Shown: positions 48,406-59,295 of the stretch, one piece after another
How the letters are laid out: every line of letters starts with the position of its first letter
How positions within the stretch are numbered: position 1 is the stretch's first letter
NCBI GenBank assembly: GCA_030407005.1
Contig: JAUDYN010000008.1
Coordinates: forward strand, 1,426,001 to 1,490,000
Reading direction: 5' to 3'
DNA: 64,000 nt
DNA from: Desarmillaria ectypa
Lineage: Eukaryota > Basidiomycota > Agaricomycetes > Agaricales > Physalacriaceae
The notes under the pieces: model-generated
Told to the model about the DNA's origin: nothing
Databases searched by the model: none
The model's input: only the letters and a program-made list of their open reading frames with translations
Made by a program: the position numbers and the translations under genes

Positions 48406-51400
48406 TTATGATAGAATTTGATTGATCCAGTACTGGTCAATCAAGTTTTTCCATGTCTTTTCGTCCAGGTTGATAATCCATTTTTGATATCCATCCTTGT
48501 GTTGAGCAAGGTATGCAATGTCTCCATTATCAGAATATTCATGGTCCAGTATCTTGGCCACTTCCTTGTTCTGGATTATGATTTTTAGAATATATAAGGC
48601 ATGGTTTATGCTAGCCTTGTATTCTTTGATCGCTTCCATTGCATTCATCATTTCTGATTCTTGGACCCAAGAGTTGTGTTCTCTTGTCCATCCTTTCCAC
48701 TTGACTAGATAGTCTGTGACTTCTTTAGATGGTTGTCCTCATTTGGAGCATACTTGATGAGTGTGCAAGTCTAAGACTTCCTCAATTTTGTATTCTTCTT
48801 GACCATCAATAAGATCTGGGGGAGGAGGAGGTGGTTGCTGTTGATTTGGGAATAAAGGCACAATATAGGGAGTCAACAGCTTCTCATTGAATTGGGAATG
48901 TATCTTCCAGTGGGGTGGCAGTTTTGGCTTGTATGCTGCCATGCCTGATTTCTTGATGATTTCAAATGGTCCTGTTCATTTGTCATCAAGTTTTTTCTTT
49001 GATCATGGAAGATGAAGGTTAGCAGTGTCAAGCCAAACCTTGTCACTGATTTGATATTCTTGAGATGATTGCTTCCTTTTATTGTATTGTGCCTTCATTT
49101 GTATTGCTGCTTTTTCCAAAGCATCATGAACTTCTTTGTGAATTTTGGCTATTGTTTCTGTGAATTTCATGGCTGTAGGATTGGTGAAATTGGTCTTTTG
49201 AATGGACTCAGGAATGAGTTGGGGATTTCATCCATATAAGACTATGAATGGACTTTTGCTAGTGGCAGAATGAATTCTATTGTTATGGGCGAATTTGGTG
49301 AGGGGTAGCCATGTGACCCAGTCAGTTTGTTGATGATTGATGAAGATGTGAAGGTATTTTTCAACCTCTTGATTGACCCTTTCCATTTGTCCATCAGTTT
49401 GGGGATGGTACATGGTGGATGCATTTTGCATGATGTTCAGCATCCAATATAGTTCCTTCGTGAATGATAATATGAACTGAGGTCCTTGGTCAGAAATGAC
49501 TACTTGTGGCATTCCATGTTTCATGTAAACATGATTTCGGAGCATCAGAGCCCAACCTTCTATAGATAATTCTTCATTGCATGGAATAAGAATTATAATT
49601 TTGGAAAATCGGTCCATGATGATGAGTAATGCATCAAAGCCTTCCAATTCCAGAAGACCAGTGACCATATCGACCAAGATATGAGTCCAGGAAACATCTG
49701 GGATCATGTTAGGATGAAGAGAAGCAGTCTTTGCTTGTGTGTTGCTCTTTGTCCTTTGACAGGTTTTGCATCCTTTGATGTAGGATTCAATGTCTTTTTT
49801 CATCTTTGGCCACCAATATTCTTGTAGTATGAGTTCTTTGGTCTTAGTGATGCCTGGGTGTCCTGCTGTGATATGGTCATGGCACTGGGCAATGATTTCT
49901 CCACAAAGTGACATGTCCTGGGGAATGTAGATGCATCCATCATACCACAATACTTCATCTTCCTGGGTGATTCCTCATTCATGATTCAAGGATTTTTCAA
50001 TTCCTTGATCCCATTATTCTTTTTGTTGAGTTGTGTCTCTTATACATGTGACTCATTCCTCAGTTGTGGGCAGTATTAATGCCCAGAAATGTTCAGGGGA
50101 AAGAACAATCATGTCTTGGTTGTCTTCTTTTCCCTGATCATGATCATCTCTTTGACTGAGAAGGTCAGCCTTCTTGTTAGTGATCCCTGCTTTGTGTTGA
50201 AGGACAAAATGGTATTCAGCTAACTCGGTGACCCACTGAGCTTGTCAGTGGTTCAGCTTCTGGGGTTTTGGTGGTCAGTCCAGATTTCAATTGTTTCCTT
50301 TGTGCCTATAAGATAATAGTGCTATTTCTCTAGTGCTAGCATGATGGCCAATAATTCTTTGTTGTAAATTTCATAATTTCATTCAGTGACTGTCAATGCT
50401 TTGGATATGAAGGCAACAGGCCTCCATTTGCCATTCTGTTCTTGGCTAAGAATGGTGCTGATGGCCCCATCACTAGCATCCGCTTCTACTCAGAACTTTC
50501 CCTCATCTGAGGGAATTGCTAGAACAATGTTGGTAGTCATCAGCTTTTTGAGTTGAGTAAATACTTGTTCTTGTTCTGATCCCCATGTCTAGTCTACTTT
50601 CTCAGTTAACTGGGTAAGGGATCATATGATCTTTGAATAGTTGTGAGTGAATTTTCTATAGAAATTTATAAATCCTAAGAAGGATTGGAGTTCTTTCTTT
50701 TTTGTTGGAGTTAGCCATTCTGCTATTCCAGTGATCTTGACAGGGTCCATTCAGATTGTGTCTTTGCTGATAATAACTCCAAGGTATTCTGTTTCTAATA
50801 CCTCAAATTCACATTTTTCTGCCTTGAGGAACAACTTGTTCTCTCAGAGACATTGGAGGACTTGTCAAACAATGATTCTATGTTCTGATAGGGATTTTGT
50901 GAAGATAAGGATATCATTGAGGTAAATGGTAACTTTTCCTCCAGCGATTAAGTTCTTGAAGATATCATTCATCATCCACTGGAAGGTGGCTGGTGAGTTG
51001 GTGAGGCCAAAGAATATGACCATTGGTTCAAAGAGCCCTTGGTTAGTTCTGAACATGGCTTTCTCTTTGTCTCCTTCTCAGATTTGTACATTGTTGTATC
51101 CTCAATGAACATCTAGTTTGCTAAAATACTTGGCTCCTTGTAACTTGTCAATGAGTTCCGAGATTAAGAGGAGGGGATAATGGTTTTTAATTGTCATTTC
51201 ATTCAGTTTGCAATAATCCTGAACCAGTCATAAGGAACCATCTTTTTTCTTTACAAAGAAGAAAGGAGAAGCAAATGGGGATTTGGAAGGACAGATCCTT
51301 CCAGAATCAAGATTTTCATCCAGAAACTTGTTGATTTGTTCCTGTTCATTTCTGTTGAGAGGATAGACTTTGCAGTCTAATGTGGACTTGGCATTTGGGG

Positions 51401-52812
51401 TCAGTTCAATGGCATGGTCCCACAGTTTTCAGTTGGGAAGTTTGTCAAAGCTTTCTTTAGAGAACAAGTCTCTAAAGCTTTGATACTAAGAAGGTATGAG
51501 CTCCTCAAAAGTCTTCTTCAGTTTTTCTGCATTTGCAGCTGCCACCAGGTCATTCACATGGTGTACTGCTTGAAGAATGATTTCTTCTTGCATATTGACT
51601 GCAAGAATAGTTTTGCCTTCTGCTAATTCTTCATCCCATCTGTCTTCTTCATCAGCATTGGGAATTGTGAAATAGTTTTTTACACAATAACATCATCTGA
51701 ATGTCATAGTCCCCGACTTCCAGTTGACTAGGGGATTATAGTGTTTAAGCCAGTCATGGCCCAAGTATACTGTCTTGGAACCTAAGTCCATGACTGCAAG
51801 GTTGATTTATTCAATATGGTCTCCAATAGTCATCCAGAGTTCCATGAATTTGGTTACATTGCCTGCCTTATTACAGGTTCCATCTGCATTGTAAATGGGA
51901 ATTGAGGCAGCAGCTTTTCTGGTATCCAACTGGTGTTGTTGGACATATGTTCAATTAATAGAGCTGCCAGTACAGCCACTATCCAACAATGCATGAGTTG
52001 TCAGGGTCTTCTTTCCCATACAGAGAGCAAGTTGAATATCTACCAAAAAGTTTCGACCAGAGCTCTTGATTCTGTGGATATATCAGATTGGTTCATGAAG
52101 TTTATAGAGCTGCTCACACACAAAGCTCTCTTCATTGTTTAAGCTCTGGATGAGCTCATCAGTTATCTCTCCAAGTCATTTGGGATAAACTCAAATAGAG
52201 AGAATGGCTTTGGCAGCTGCAAAGTTCTTGGTGGTATGAATCACCCATAGAGTCCAGTCGACTCTGAAAGGTTGGTACCACATGTCATCATGTACCCCCT
52301 TGTTAGGTGGGATTTCAAATATCAGGGTGCTGGCTTTAGACTGTTTTGCTTGCCACAGTCTAAAGGCTGTATCATCTTCTTCATTGGGTACTTTGATGAT
52401 GGTAGTGTTCCTACTGCAATGCCCCCTTTTTACCACCTGGGCACTAGTGGCTTCCCTCTGTTCTTTGGCCTGAGTTGCTTTCAGAACTTGAACTATCTTA
52501 GGAGGAGATAGGACTTGGCTTGATGCTTCTGAGGTTCCACTACTATCTGTTCTAGTGGAGTTGGCTATGGTGCCAGATGCAAATCTAATCAGCATTGCAG
52601 TTGGCTCTGCCACTAGATTTCTCCTGACTAGACCAGATAGTGCATGGCCCTGATCCTGGCCTTGGTGAGAGGCACTGTCCTGGTCCCCCCACTGACTCTG
52701 ACAAGCTTGTTGGACTTGTCTCCCCACTCAAGGGGAGCTCAGGGGCATTCAGACTTCTGGAAGGTCCGAGGATGTTCTGCCTACTAGCCCCAGCCTGCAG
52801 TTTTACCCACGT
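48406..52812 (-). pseudogene. Gypsy-1 pol remnant: protease, RT, RNase H, integrase, chromodomain
   Basis: Read on the minus strand, the aspartic protease is HALLDSGCTG (about 51970-52000). Reverse transcriptase shows [58 protein letters not shown] and the catalytic box as IYLNDILIF (about 50905-50935), where the first Asp of YLDD has become Asn. RNase H and its SQEQNGKWRPVAFISKAL block follow. The integrase (49950-49228) keeps the HHCC finger (HDHITAGHPG, CKTCQRTK) and the D,D,E triad (ILVDMVTGL, VISDQGPQF, MERVNQE). A chromodomain, YLVKWKGWTREHNSWV, sits at about 48670-48715. Many frames are cut by TGA where Arg or Trp is expected, so the gene is dead. A conserved tail of about 60 residues extends past the chromodomain. 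Confidence 0.85.
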
Positions 52813-52813
52813 C

Positions 52814-54273
52814 GATGTGCTTGGTAACAGCAAGTGACAAAAGAATTAGGGAATGGCAATGAACACCAATCACACTAAACCTCTTACTACTCTACACTTA
52901 ATCACCAATATTGAATTCGGGCAGTTTTGAGTATGATGGAAGCACTCTGCAGACTTCAATAATCAAGTACAATTGTCTTAAAGATGTTTTATTCATTACT
53001 AGTGAGTTTATACAAAGTACTACTCATACTAGTGGGGTGGGTAAGACACAATTGGATAAGAGTGACTTGGTTTGAGCTACTGTGCTCATTCTGACTGAAA
53101 CTGCTTTAGACTGGTGGTGCTCTTGGCCCTGTACTGCTTCCTATAAGTGATAAACACTTGACCAGTCACACTCTTGGCTGACTAGTGGCACTCTTGGCCT
53201 AAGAATAAACTAATGGCACTCTTGGCTCTATACTGCTTCCTACAAGTGATAAACACTTGACTAGCCACACTCTTGGCTAACTAGTGGTGCTCTTGGCCTA
53301 AGAATAAACTATAACTCCGAGAACTTTGCTTGAACTAACTTCAAAACACTCTGGACCTTTGCAGGACACAACAGTGACTCTAATGAACTTCAATTCAATG
53401 CAATTCTATTGGTGACTTAGCAACTATTAATCACTTCATTGAGGTTAAGCACAAAAGCCTTTAATTGGGGACACCAGTTACTACCAGTGAGGGCTCAACT
53501 GTGAGGATGGCTTGCCTGCTTTGCACTGAGCACCCATCCCACTACTTATATACTACTGAGGCAGAACTATAAATATCATCTGGGTATAGGGTATATTGGT
53601 AAGGATTTCTTGGCTAGTCACGAATAATGGTGAATAATCACACAATAGTTGGTCTAGTCTGTTTTCTTTTCAAATATTCGGTCTAGAGACTCCACAGTTG
53701 GTCTTTCCGTGCCCTTGGCACAACTACATGCCCTAGTAATGCAGTTATATGGATATCCGGATATTGGTGCCTGTAACAGCTATCTGATCATGATCGAGAG
53801 GTGCAGTCTGGCTCCACTAGCATTGATTATAAGAGATCTATATCAAAATAGTCAGATCTGGGCTCAAGGTTAATCCATTCCTAATTTATTTCTAAGTCCT
53901 GTTTCAAGATTGCCATGTGACTAGTTATCCTGACTTAGACATTTATGTCCAGTCTGGGCTGCTAGTGACAGAACTTCATGAGATCTGTGTACTCTGCTCC
54001 TGGTTTTTGTGTGCTAGTAGCATCCTTCATTTGCTAGTGGCTGTATTTCACTTAGTCCTGCTAGCATTCGAGTTACTAGTCTGGCCAGCTGGTAGATTTA
54101 ACCCACTAATAGTGTTGCATCTAAGTCCTGGCTCTACCAGTTGCTTACTGCTTTTAACTATCAGCTTGAAGCCTCAGCTATAGTCCTCTATGTATCACTA
54201 GTATAGGATAGATGTGCAATAGTATTATTACAAAATCGCAAAATCTAGGTGTGAATGCGTAGACAGCATATCA
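52814..54273 (+). repeat. Left arm of the inverted-repeat element
   Basis: About 1,460 bp. It is the reverse complement of 54526-55983 with only a few differences. It contains two tandem copies of a unit of about 100 bp (about 53110-53310), each with 'cactcttggc' and 'aagtgataaacacttga' blocks. An 88-codon hydrophobic open frame (53917-54183) is mirrored exactly in the other arm and is probably not a gene. Confidence 0.75.
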
Positions 54274-54289
54274 GCATATCTGGTGAGCT

Positions 54290-54466
54290 TCACTGTGCTA
54301 ACTCAGTGGACTTCGTGGCAGTGCTGGCACCACCCAGCAAATCCTGCACCTCGTCGGGGGCTCAGGATTCACTATAGATAATCATGTCAGCTTCTTTAAG
54401 GAGAGTGACATACCTGTTCTTGTTTGATTCTTCTGGGGTCTTCAGTTTTAGGGTTGGTGAAGTCAT
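54290..54466 (-). pseudogene. Short open frame in the core of the inverted-repeat element
   Basis: On the minus strand, ATG 54466 opens MTSPTLKLKTPEESNKNRYV, then meets TGA at 54362-54364. The frame continues in phase with APDEVQDLLGGASTATKSTE to a TGA at 54290-54292, in total 58 codons before the final stop with one internal stop. If the internal TGA was CGA, it was a single small protein. The start recalls the N-terminus of copia-type Gag proteins, but this is a weak resemblance. The 3' part keeps CpG dinucleotides, unlike its surroundings. Confidence 0.35.
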
Positions 54467-54525
54467 GTGATATATATTTGTAGTAGATAATTGTCTAGAG
54501 ATATGCATATTAGTCTGACCTGCAG

Positions 54526-55983
54526 TGATATGCTGTCTACGCATTCACATCTAGATTTTGCGATTTTGTAACAATACTATTGCACATCTATCCTATACTA
54601 GTGATACATAGAGGACTATAGCTGAGGCTTCAAGCTGATAGTTAAAAGCAGTAAGCAACTGGTAGAGCCAGGACTTAGATGCAACACTATTAGTGGGTTA
54701 AATCTACCAGCTGGCCAGACTAGTAACTCGAATGCTAGCAGGACTAAGTGAAATACAGCCACTAGCAAATGAAGGATGCTACTAGCACACAAAAACCAGG
54801 AGCAGAGTACACAGATCTCATGAAGTTCTGTCACTAGCAGCCCAGACTGGACATAAATGTCTAAGTCAGGATAACTAGTCACATGGCAATCTTGAAACAG
54901 GACTTAGAAATAAATTAGGAATGGATTAACCTTGAGCCCAGATCTGACTATTTTGATATAGATCTCTTATAATCAATGCTAGTGGAGCCAGACTGCACTC
55001 TCGATCATGATCAGATAGCTGTTACAGGCACCAATATCCGGATATCCATATAACTGCATTACTAGGGCATGTAGTTGTGCCAAGGGCACGGAAAGACCAA
55101 CTGTGGAGTCTCTAGACCGAATATTTGAAAAGAAAACAGACTAGACCAACTATTGTGTGATTATTCACCATTATTCGTGACTAGCCAAGAAATCCTTACC
55201 AATATACCCTATACCCAGATGATATTTATAGTTCTGCCTCAGTAGTATATAAGTAGTGGGATGGGTGCTCATGCAAAGCAGGCAAGCCATCCTCACAGTT
55301 GAGCCCTCACTGGTAGTAACTGGTGTCCCCAATTAAAGGCTTTTGTGCTTAACCTCAATGAAGTGATTAATAGTTGCTAAGTCACCAATAGAATTGCATT
55401 GAATTGAAGTTCATTAGAGTCACTGTTGTGTCCTGCAAAGGTCCAGAGTGTTTTGAAGTTAGTTCAAGCAAAGTTCTCGGAGTTATAGTTTATTCTTAGG
55501 CCAAGAGCACCACTAGTTAGCCAAGAGTGTGGCTAGTCAAGTGTTTATCACTTGTAGGAAGCAGTATAGAGCCAAGAGTGCCATTAGTTTATTCTTAGGC
55601 CAAGAGTGCCACTAGTCAGCCAAGAGTGTGACTGGTCAAGTGTTTATCACTTATAGGAAGCAGTACAGGGCCAAGAGCACCACCAGTCTAAAGCAGTTTC
55701 AGTCAGAATGAGCACAGTAGCTCAAACCAAGTCACTCTTATCCAATTGTGTCTTACCCACCCCACTAGTATGAGTAGTACTTTGTATAAACTCACTAGTA
55801 ATGAATAAAACATCTTTAAGACAATTGTACTTGATTATTGAAGTCTGCAGAGTGCTTCCATCATACTCAAAACTGCCCGAATTCAATATTGGTGATTAAG
55901 TGTAGAGTAGTAAGAGGTTTAGTGTGATTGGTGTTCATTGCCATTCCCTAATTCTTTTGTCACTTGCTGTTACCAAGCACATC
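54526..55983 (-). repeat. Right arm of the inverted-repeat element
   Basis: About 1,458 bp, the reverse complement of the left arm, including the same internal tandem repeat (about 55495-55690). It starts TGATATGCTG and ends CCAAGCACATC on the plus strand. Confidence 0.75.
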
Positions 55984-55999
55984 AGCAGAAACTAAGGAC

Positions 56000-58642
56000 T
56001 CACCTTTAGGAGACTGGGTCAAGCAAGAGGAATTGAACCCTTGTCAATCTACTCTTTTGCCTCCTCAATCTTGGTTGTAGGCAGCACCACTTCATTAGTG
56101 GGCCCTACTGACCAAATGTCCTTGAACTCTTTTCTTTTAGGGCAATCTTTGGCCAGGTGACCCTTCTCATCACACTGAAAGCATCTGCCCTCTGCTCATC
56201 ATTGATCAATCTTCATCAGCTTGCCTGATCCCCTATATGTTGTCCATCAGCCCAACCCACCATCCCAACTCACTCCAGCATTGCCAGTTGACTTGGGGGC
56301 TGAGTAACTTGGCACCCCAGCAATGGCTTTACTGCTGGGGTGTTGTTGTTGTTGTTGCTGAAGATGGGAATCCTTCTTCTGCCCATCTCTGGGCACACCA
56401 GTGGTTTGGTTGAAGACTCATTTGTGCTGTTGTTCTTCATATGTGTGCAGAATTTGTTCCTTCCATTCTGGATATGAGCATGGGATATTGATGCCCATGT
56501 TGGATATAAAGGTCATATAGGAGGAAGGTACTCTTAATTGTATGGCTTTTACCATGGTGCTGCACTCATTTTTATCAGTCTGTCAACCCGCTAGTTTTGC
56601 CTCTTCTTCCAGCTTCTGGAAGTAATGGGAGGCAGGCTATGCTCCCATGCAGAGGTCAAACATCCACTTTTCATGGATTTTCTCAATTGCAGGGTCTTGG
56701 AATTGGTGCAAGACCATGTCAACAAAGTTGCTCCAGTTGGGATAGCAGAAATGGGTGGTGGTCCTATCATAGGCATTGCCAACCCAGAATTTGGGTCTCT
56801 TGTAGACTCACCAGTCCTTAATAGCCCCTTCAAAATGGGAGGTCATAAATAGTACCAGATGTGATAGTATCTGGAAATAATGATGGAACACTTCAAAATA
56901 GGTGATACAATCATCTATGAAGCATTCAATGTCATCATGATCCCCTTTGAATAGAGTGGGGACCTTGATGATGGTCAGTTTGATACCCAGGTAGGGGGCA
57001 TCAGCAGACACATTCCTGATGGGGTTGGGAATAGGATTGGGAGGGCCCTTTCTGGAGGGCAGTCTGGGGATCGAATACCAATCCACTCATGATCTGGGGG
57101 AAGGATATCCTTTTGAAGGATCTGTTGGTCTTCTGTGCTCTGGCTCCTTCCCTTTTTCCTTTCTAAGGTATTCCTCCATACCTTCCTGTGCAGCTTTCTC
57201 TCTTGCGAGTTTATCATATATTTCTTAAATACACTTCTTCTTTTCGACTAGCACATTCTTGACACATTGTCGAAGTTCCTCTGTGGTTTTTGGCATAAAG
57301 AAAGATTCTGCAGGGGCAGGATCTGCAGGGTTGTTATCTATCATCATGTCTTCTCCTGCACCTGTGAATAAAAGACGACCACCCTGGTAGGGGTGATATT
57401 CTTGTTGACATGCCCAACTGTGGGGTGGTGAGTTGGGTAAGGGTCATGGTCCTGGTTCTGGGACTGGAGTGTCAGGTGGATAGTCAGGTATATTCATATA
57501 TTGGGGCTGGAAGTAGTCCAGCCTGCTGTAGTGTCTGTAATCATAACTGGGCATTTCGCCCCTCCTCTGCTTCTTGGTCCACCTCCAATCACCATAACCT
57601 TCAAAGGGAACATTCCAGTTTCTGTTGTTCCTCTTCATCTCAGGGTCATAGCCCTGGTAATAAGTTTCTGGTGGCAGTGGGGAAAAGGTTGCAGTGCCTG
57701 TTTGCATGAATACAGGCATGAATGGTGGCATTTGAATTCAGGCCCTGGATGACATTGCCCCAGTTAAGTGCCAGCCACTCATCCATGTCAGGTCTGCACT
57801 TGGTCCAGAGCATTCTGCTTTTGACATCATCATGTTGAAGATTCCAGGCAGCAGTCCTGAAGAGGCCAAATAAGTCCCAATTAACCTTGGAGAGGTTGGG
57901 CCAGTTGTAGTCTGCCCCATTTGGGTTGAAGGGGCTGTCAGGGTTAGTGGGGATTGGTGGGGTTGGGGGGTCAAGCTTCCTGTCAGAGTCATTGGAGAGC
58001 TTGATGATGGGGAGAGAGTTCAAGGAGTCTGTTTCCCAGGGGTCATCAGCTTGTCCTCGATGCTAAGGTCTGTAAGGATGGTTTCAATCCATCTCTGGAT
58101 CATCTGGGTGTCTGGGCTCAGGGGAAGGGGATGCGGACTGTGGAGGTATTCTCCAGTTATAAGATCAAAGTGTGGGGGTTGGGGCACAGAGACAAGCAGG
58201 GAAGAAGTATAGGGGGGGGGGGGGGATCCTCAAATGTAGCCTGTATGTTCCTCATGTATTCTTCAGTGGGGGTGAGGGAGGGTCATTCTAGCCAGAATGT
58301 TGTGAGTCTTGCTCATGCTTCAGCTTCATGTGCATCCTCAATGGAGGAGGTGGAGGTATTTGGGTCTGTGAAATGGACCCAGGGACAAATAAGTGGAATT
58401 TCCACTCATTCTCTCAGTTGGATGGGGGGTATTCTCTGGGAAAGGACATGGTCAGGATGAGAGGGTGGGTGGGGAGGAAGTTGCAGGCATCAGGGTCACC
58501 TTTTGCAGTGAAGAAGTATTCATGCTTCTTCTTCATACATTAGTATGAGAAGAGCAGTGAAAAGAATTAAGAGTGCAGCACCTCCAATGGCAGTACTGAA
58601 AGTGATAGTGCATTGGTTATTCTTGTTTTTGTTGTTTGTCAT
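56000..58642 (-). pseudogene. Gypsy-1 gag remnant with membrane leader
   Basis: On the minus strand, translation would start at ATG 58642 with MTNNKNKNNQ and a hydrophobic helix, GGAALLILFTALLILMYEEE, before a TGA at 58520-58522. A Pro-rich part leads to a run of 14 C (minus) at 58212-58225. The Gag proper is then in the +1 frame: SPSPEPRHPDDPEMD, SLPIIKLSNDSD, LSKVNWDLFGLFRTAAWNLQ. The capsid-like part (57086-56591) has VPTLFKGDHDDIECFIDDCI and WWVYKRPKFWVGNAYD-type sequence. A CCHC zinc knuckle, CFQCDEKGHLAKDC, lies at about 56145-56190. Several TGA codons interrupt it. The inverted-repeat element separates it from pol. Confidence 0.75.
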
Positions 58643-58696
58643 AAATGCTTTTTCATGGCTAGCATAGAAGAAGCAGGATAGGTACCTTTTGACTAA

Positions 58697-59071
58697 TGTT
58701 ATGACCCTGTTTGTACATGTGACTTGGGATGTAAGTGTCTCTCTAGGCTGTCTTGCATTCGGACAATCACCCATTAATGAGAGGTGGACTCTGGTCTTTA
58801 GTGTAGTGTAGTAGAAGGTATATGAATCTAATTTAGTTGAAAGGTAGAGTACAATGGTGGAACCTACTCTACTTATATACTGAAAGTACAGCATTATTAA
58901 TAGATAAAATGGTATAGTCCATGAGAGAACAGTGGATCATGGACAAATGAGAGTAAACTGGGGTATAAACCATCAAGTAATGGGGTGGTCATTAGTGAAT
59001 GCATTGATACTGACTGAGATAAGATGTACAGTGTCATGGATATGATGAGATAAGATGGAAAAATCATAACA
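58697..59071 (-). repeat. Gypsy-1 5' LTR
   Basis: Plus-strand ends are TGTTATGACC and AATCATAACA. It aligns with 47950-48346 throughout, apart from two gaps of roughly ten bases. Transitions dominate the differences. Confidence 0.82.
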
Positions 59072-59295
59072 GAACCTTGTCATTTCATCTATTAATAATG
59101 CTGTATATTCAGTATATAAGTAGAGTAGTTTTCACACTTGTACTCTATCTTTTGACTAAACTACAATCATATACCTTCTACTCCACAAAACCAAAGACTT
59201 AGCCTAACCCTCATTAACAGGTGATTGTCCAAACATGAGACAGCCCAGAGAGTATAGCTTATGTCCCAAGTCACATGCTAGACAGGGCCATAACA
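59072..59295 (+). repeat. Truncated LTR in plus orientation
   Basis: The block contains GTATATAAGTAGAGTAG and CTTCTACTCC and ends GGGCCATAACA. It matches the reverse complement of the gypsy-1 LTR over its length, so it is the 3' part of a related LTR pointing the other way. Its 5' part is missing at the border with gypsy-1. Confidence 0.65.

Larger units (their letters stand above)
52814..55983. mobile_element. Nested inverted-repeat element with 1.46-kb arms (inverted-LTR or foldback structure)
   Basis: The left arm (52814-54273) and right arm (54526-55983) are near-perfect reverse complements around a 252-bp core (54274-54525). Small differences exist, such as one-base indels near 53800/55000 and 53525/55273 and a few substitutions around 54230/54565. 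They show the arms are real and have aged separately. Each arm, read inward, begins TGCTTGGTAACAG and ends CAGCATATCA, so it has TG...CA ends like an LTR, but the two are in opposite orientation. The core carries a short open frame on the minus strand. The element sits between the gag and pre-protease parts of gypsy-1, joining VSA to DVGKT when removed. No clear target-site duplication is visible. No transposase or polymerase is encoded. Confidence 0.7.
47950..59071 (-). mobile_element. Gypsy-1: full-length decayed Ty3/gypsy chromovirus-like retrotransposon
   Basis: The element is read on the minus strand. It has a 5' LTR at 58697-59071, a membrane leader and gag (58642-56000), pol with protease, reverse transcriptase, RNase H, integrase and chromodomain (52812-48406), a polypurine tract (48347-48359), and a 3' LTR at 47950-48346. 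A 3.17-kb inverted-repeat element (52814-55983) interrupts it, so the original body was close to 8 kb. The two LTRs are similar along their whole length but differ at many sites, mainly transitions, so the insertion is old. No matching 5-bp duplication flanks it (left taaag, right gaacc), so one flank was probably rearranged. Many in-frame TGA codons and the changed catalytic YLDD motif make it inactive. Confidence 0.85.

Noticed and set aside
53917..54882. Two identical 88-codon hydrophobic open frames on opposite strands (53917-54183 and 54616-54882)
   Set aside because: They are the same sequence in the two arms of the inverted repeat. Hydrophobic composition and absence of motifs suggest a chance frame, not two genes.
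52814..55983. Large palindrome as an assembly artefact
   Set aside because: The arms differ by single-base indels and substitutions and surround a unique core, which a mirrored artefact would not show. Long-read confirmation would still be useful.
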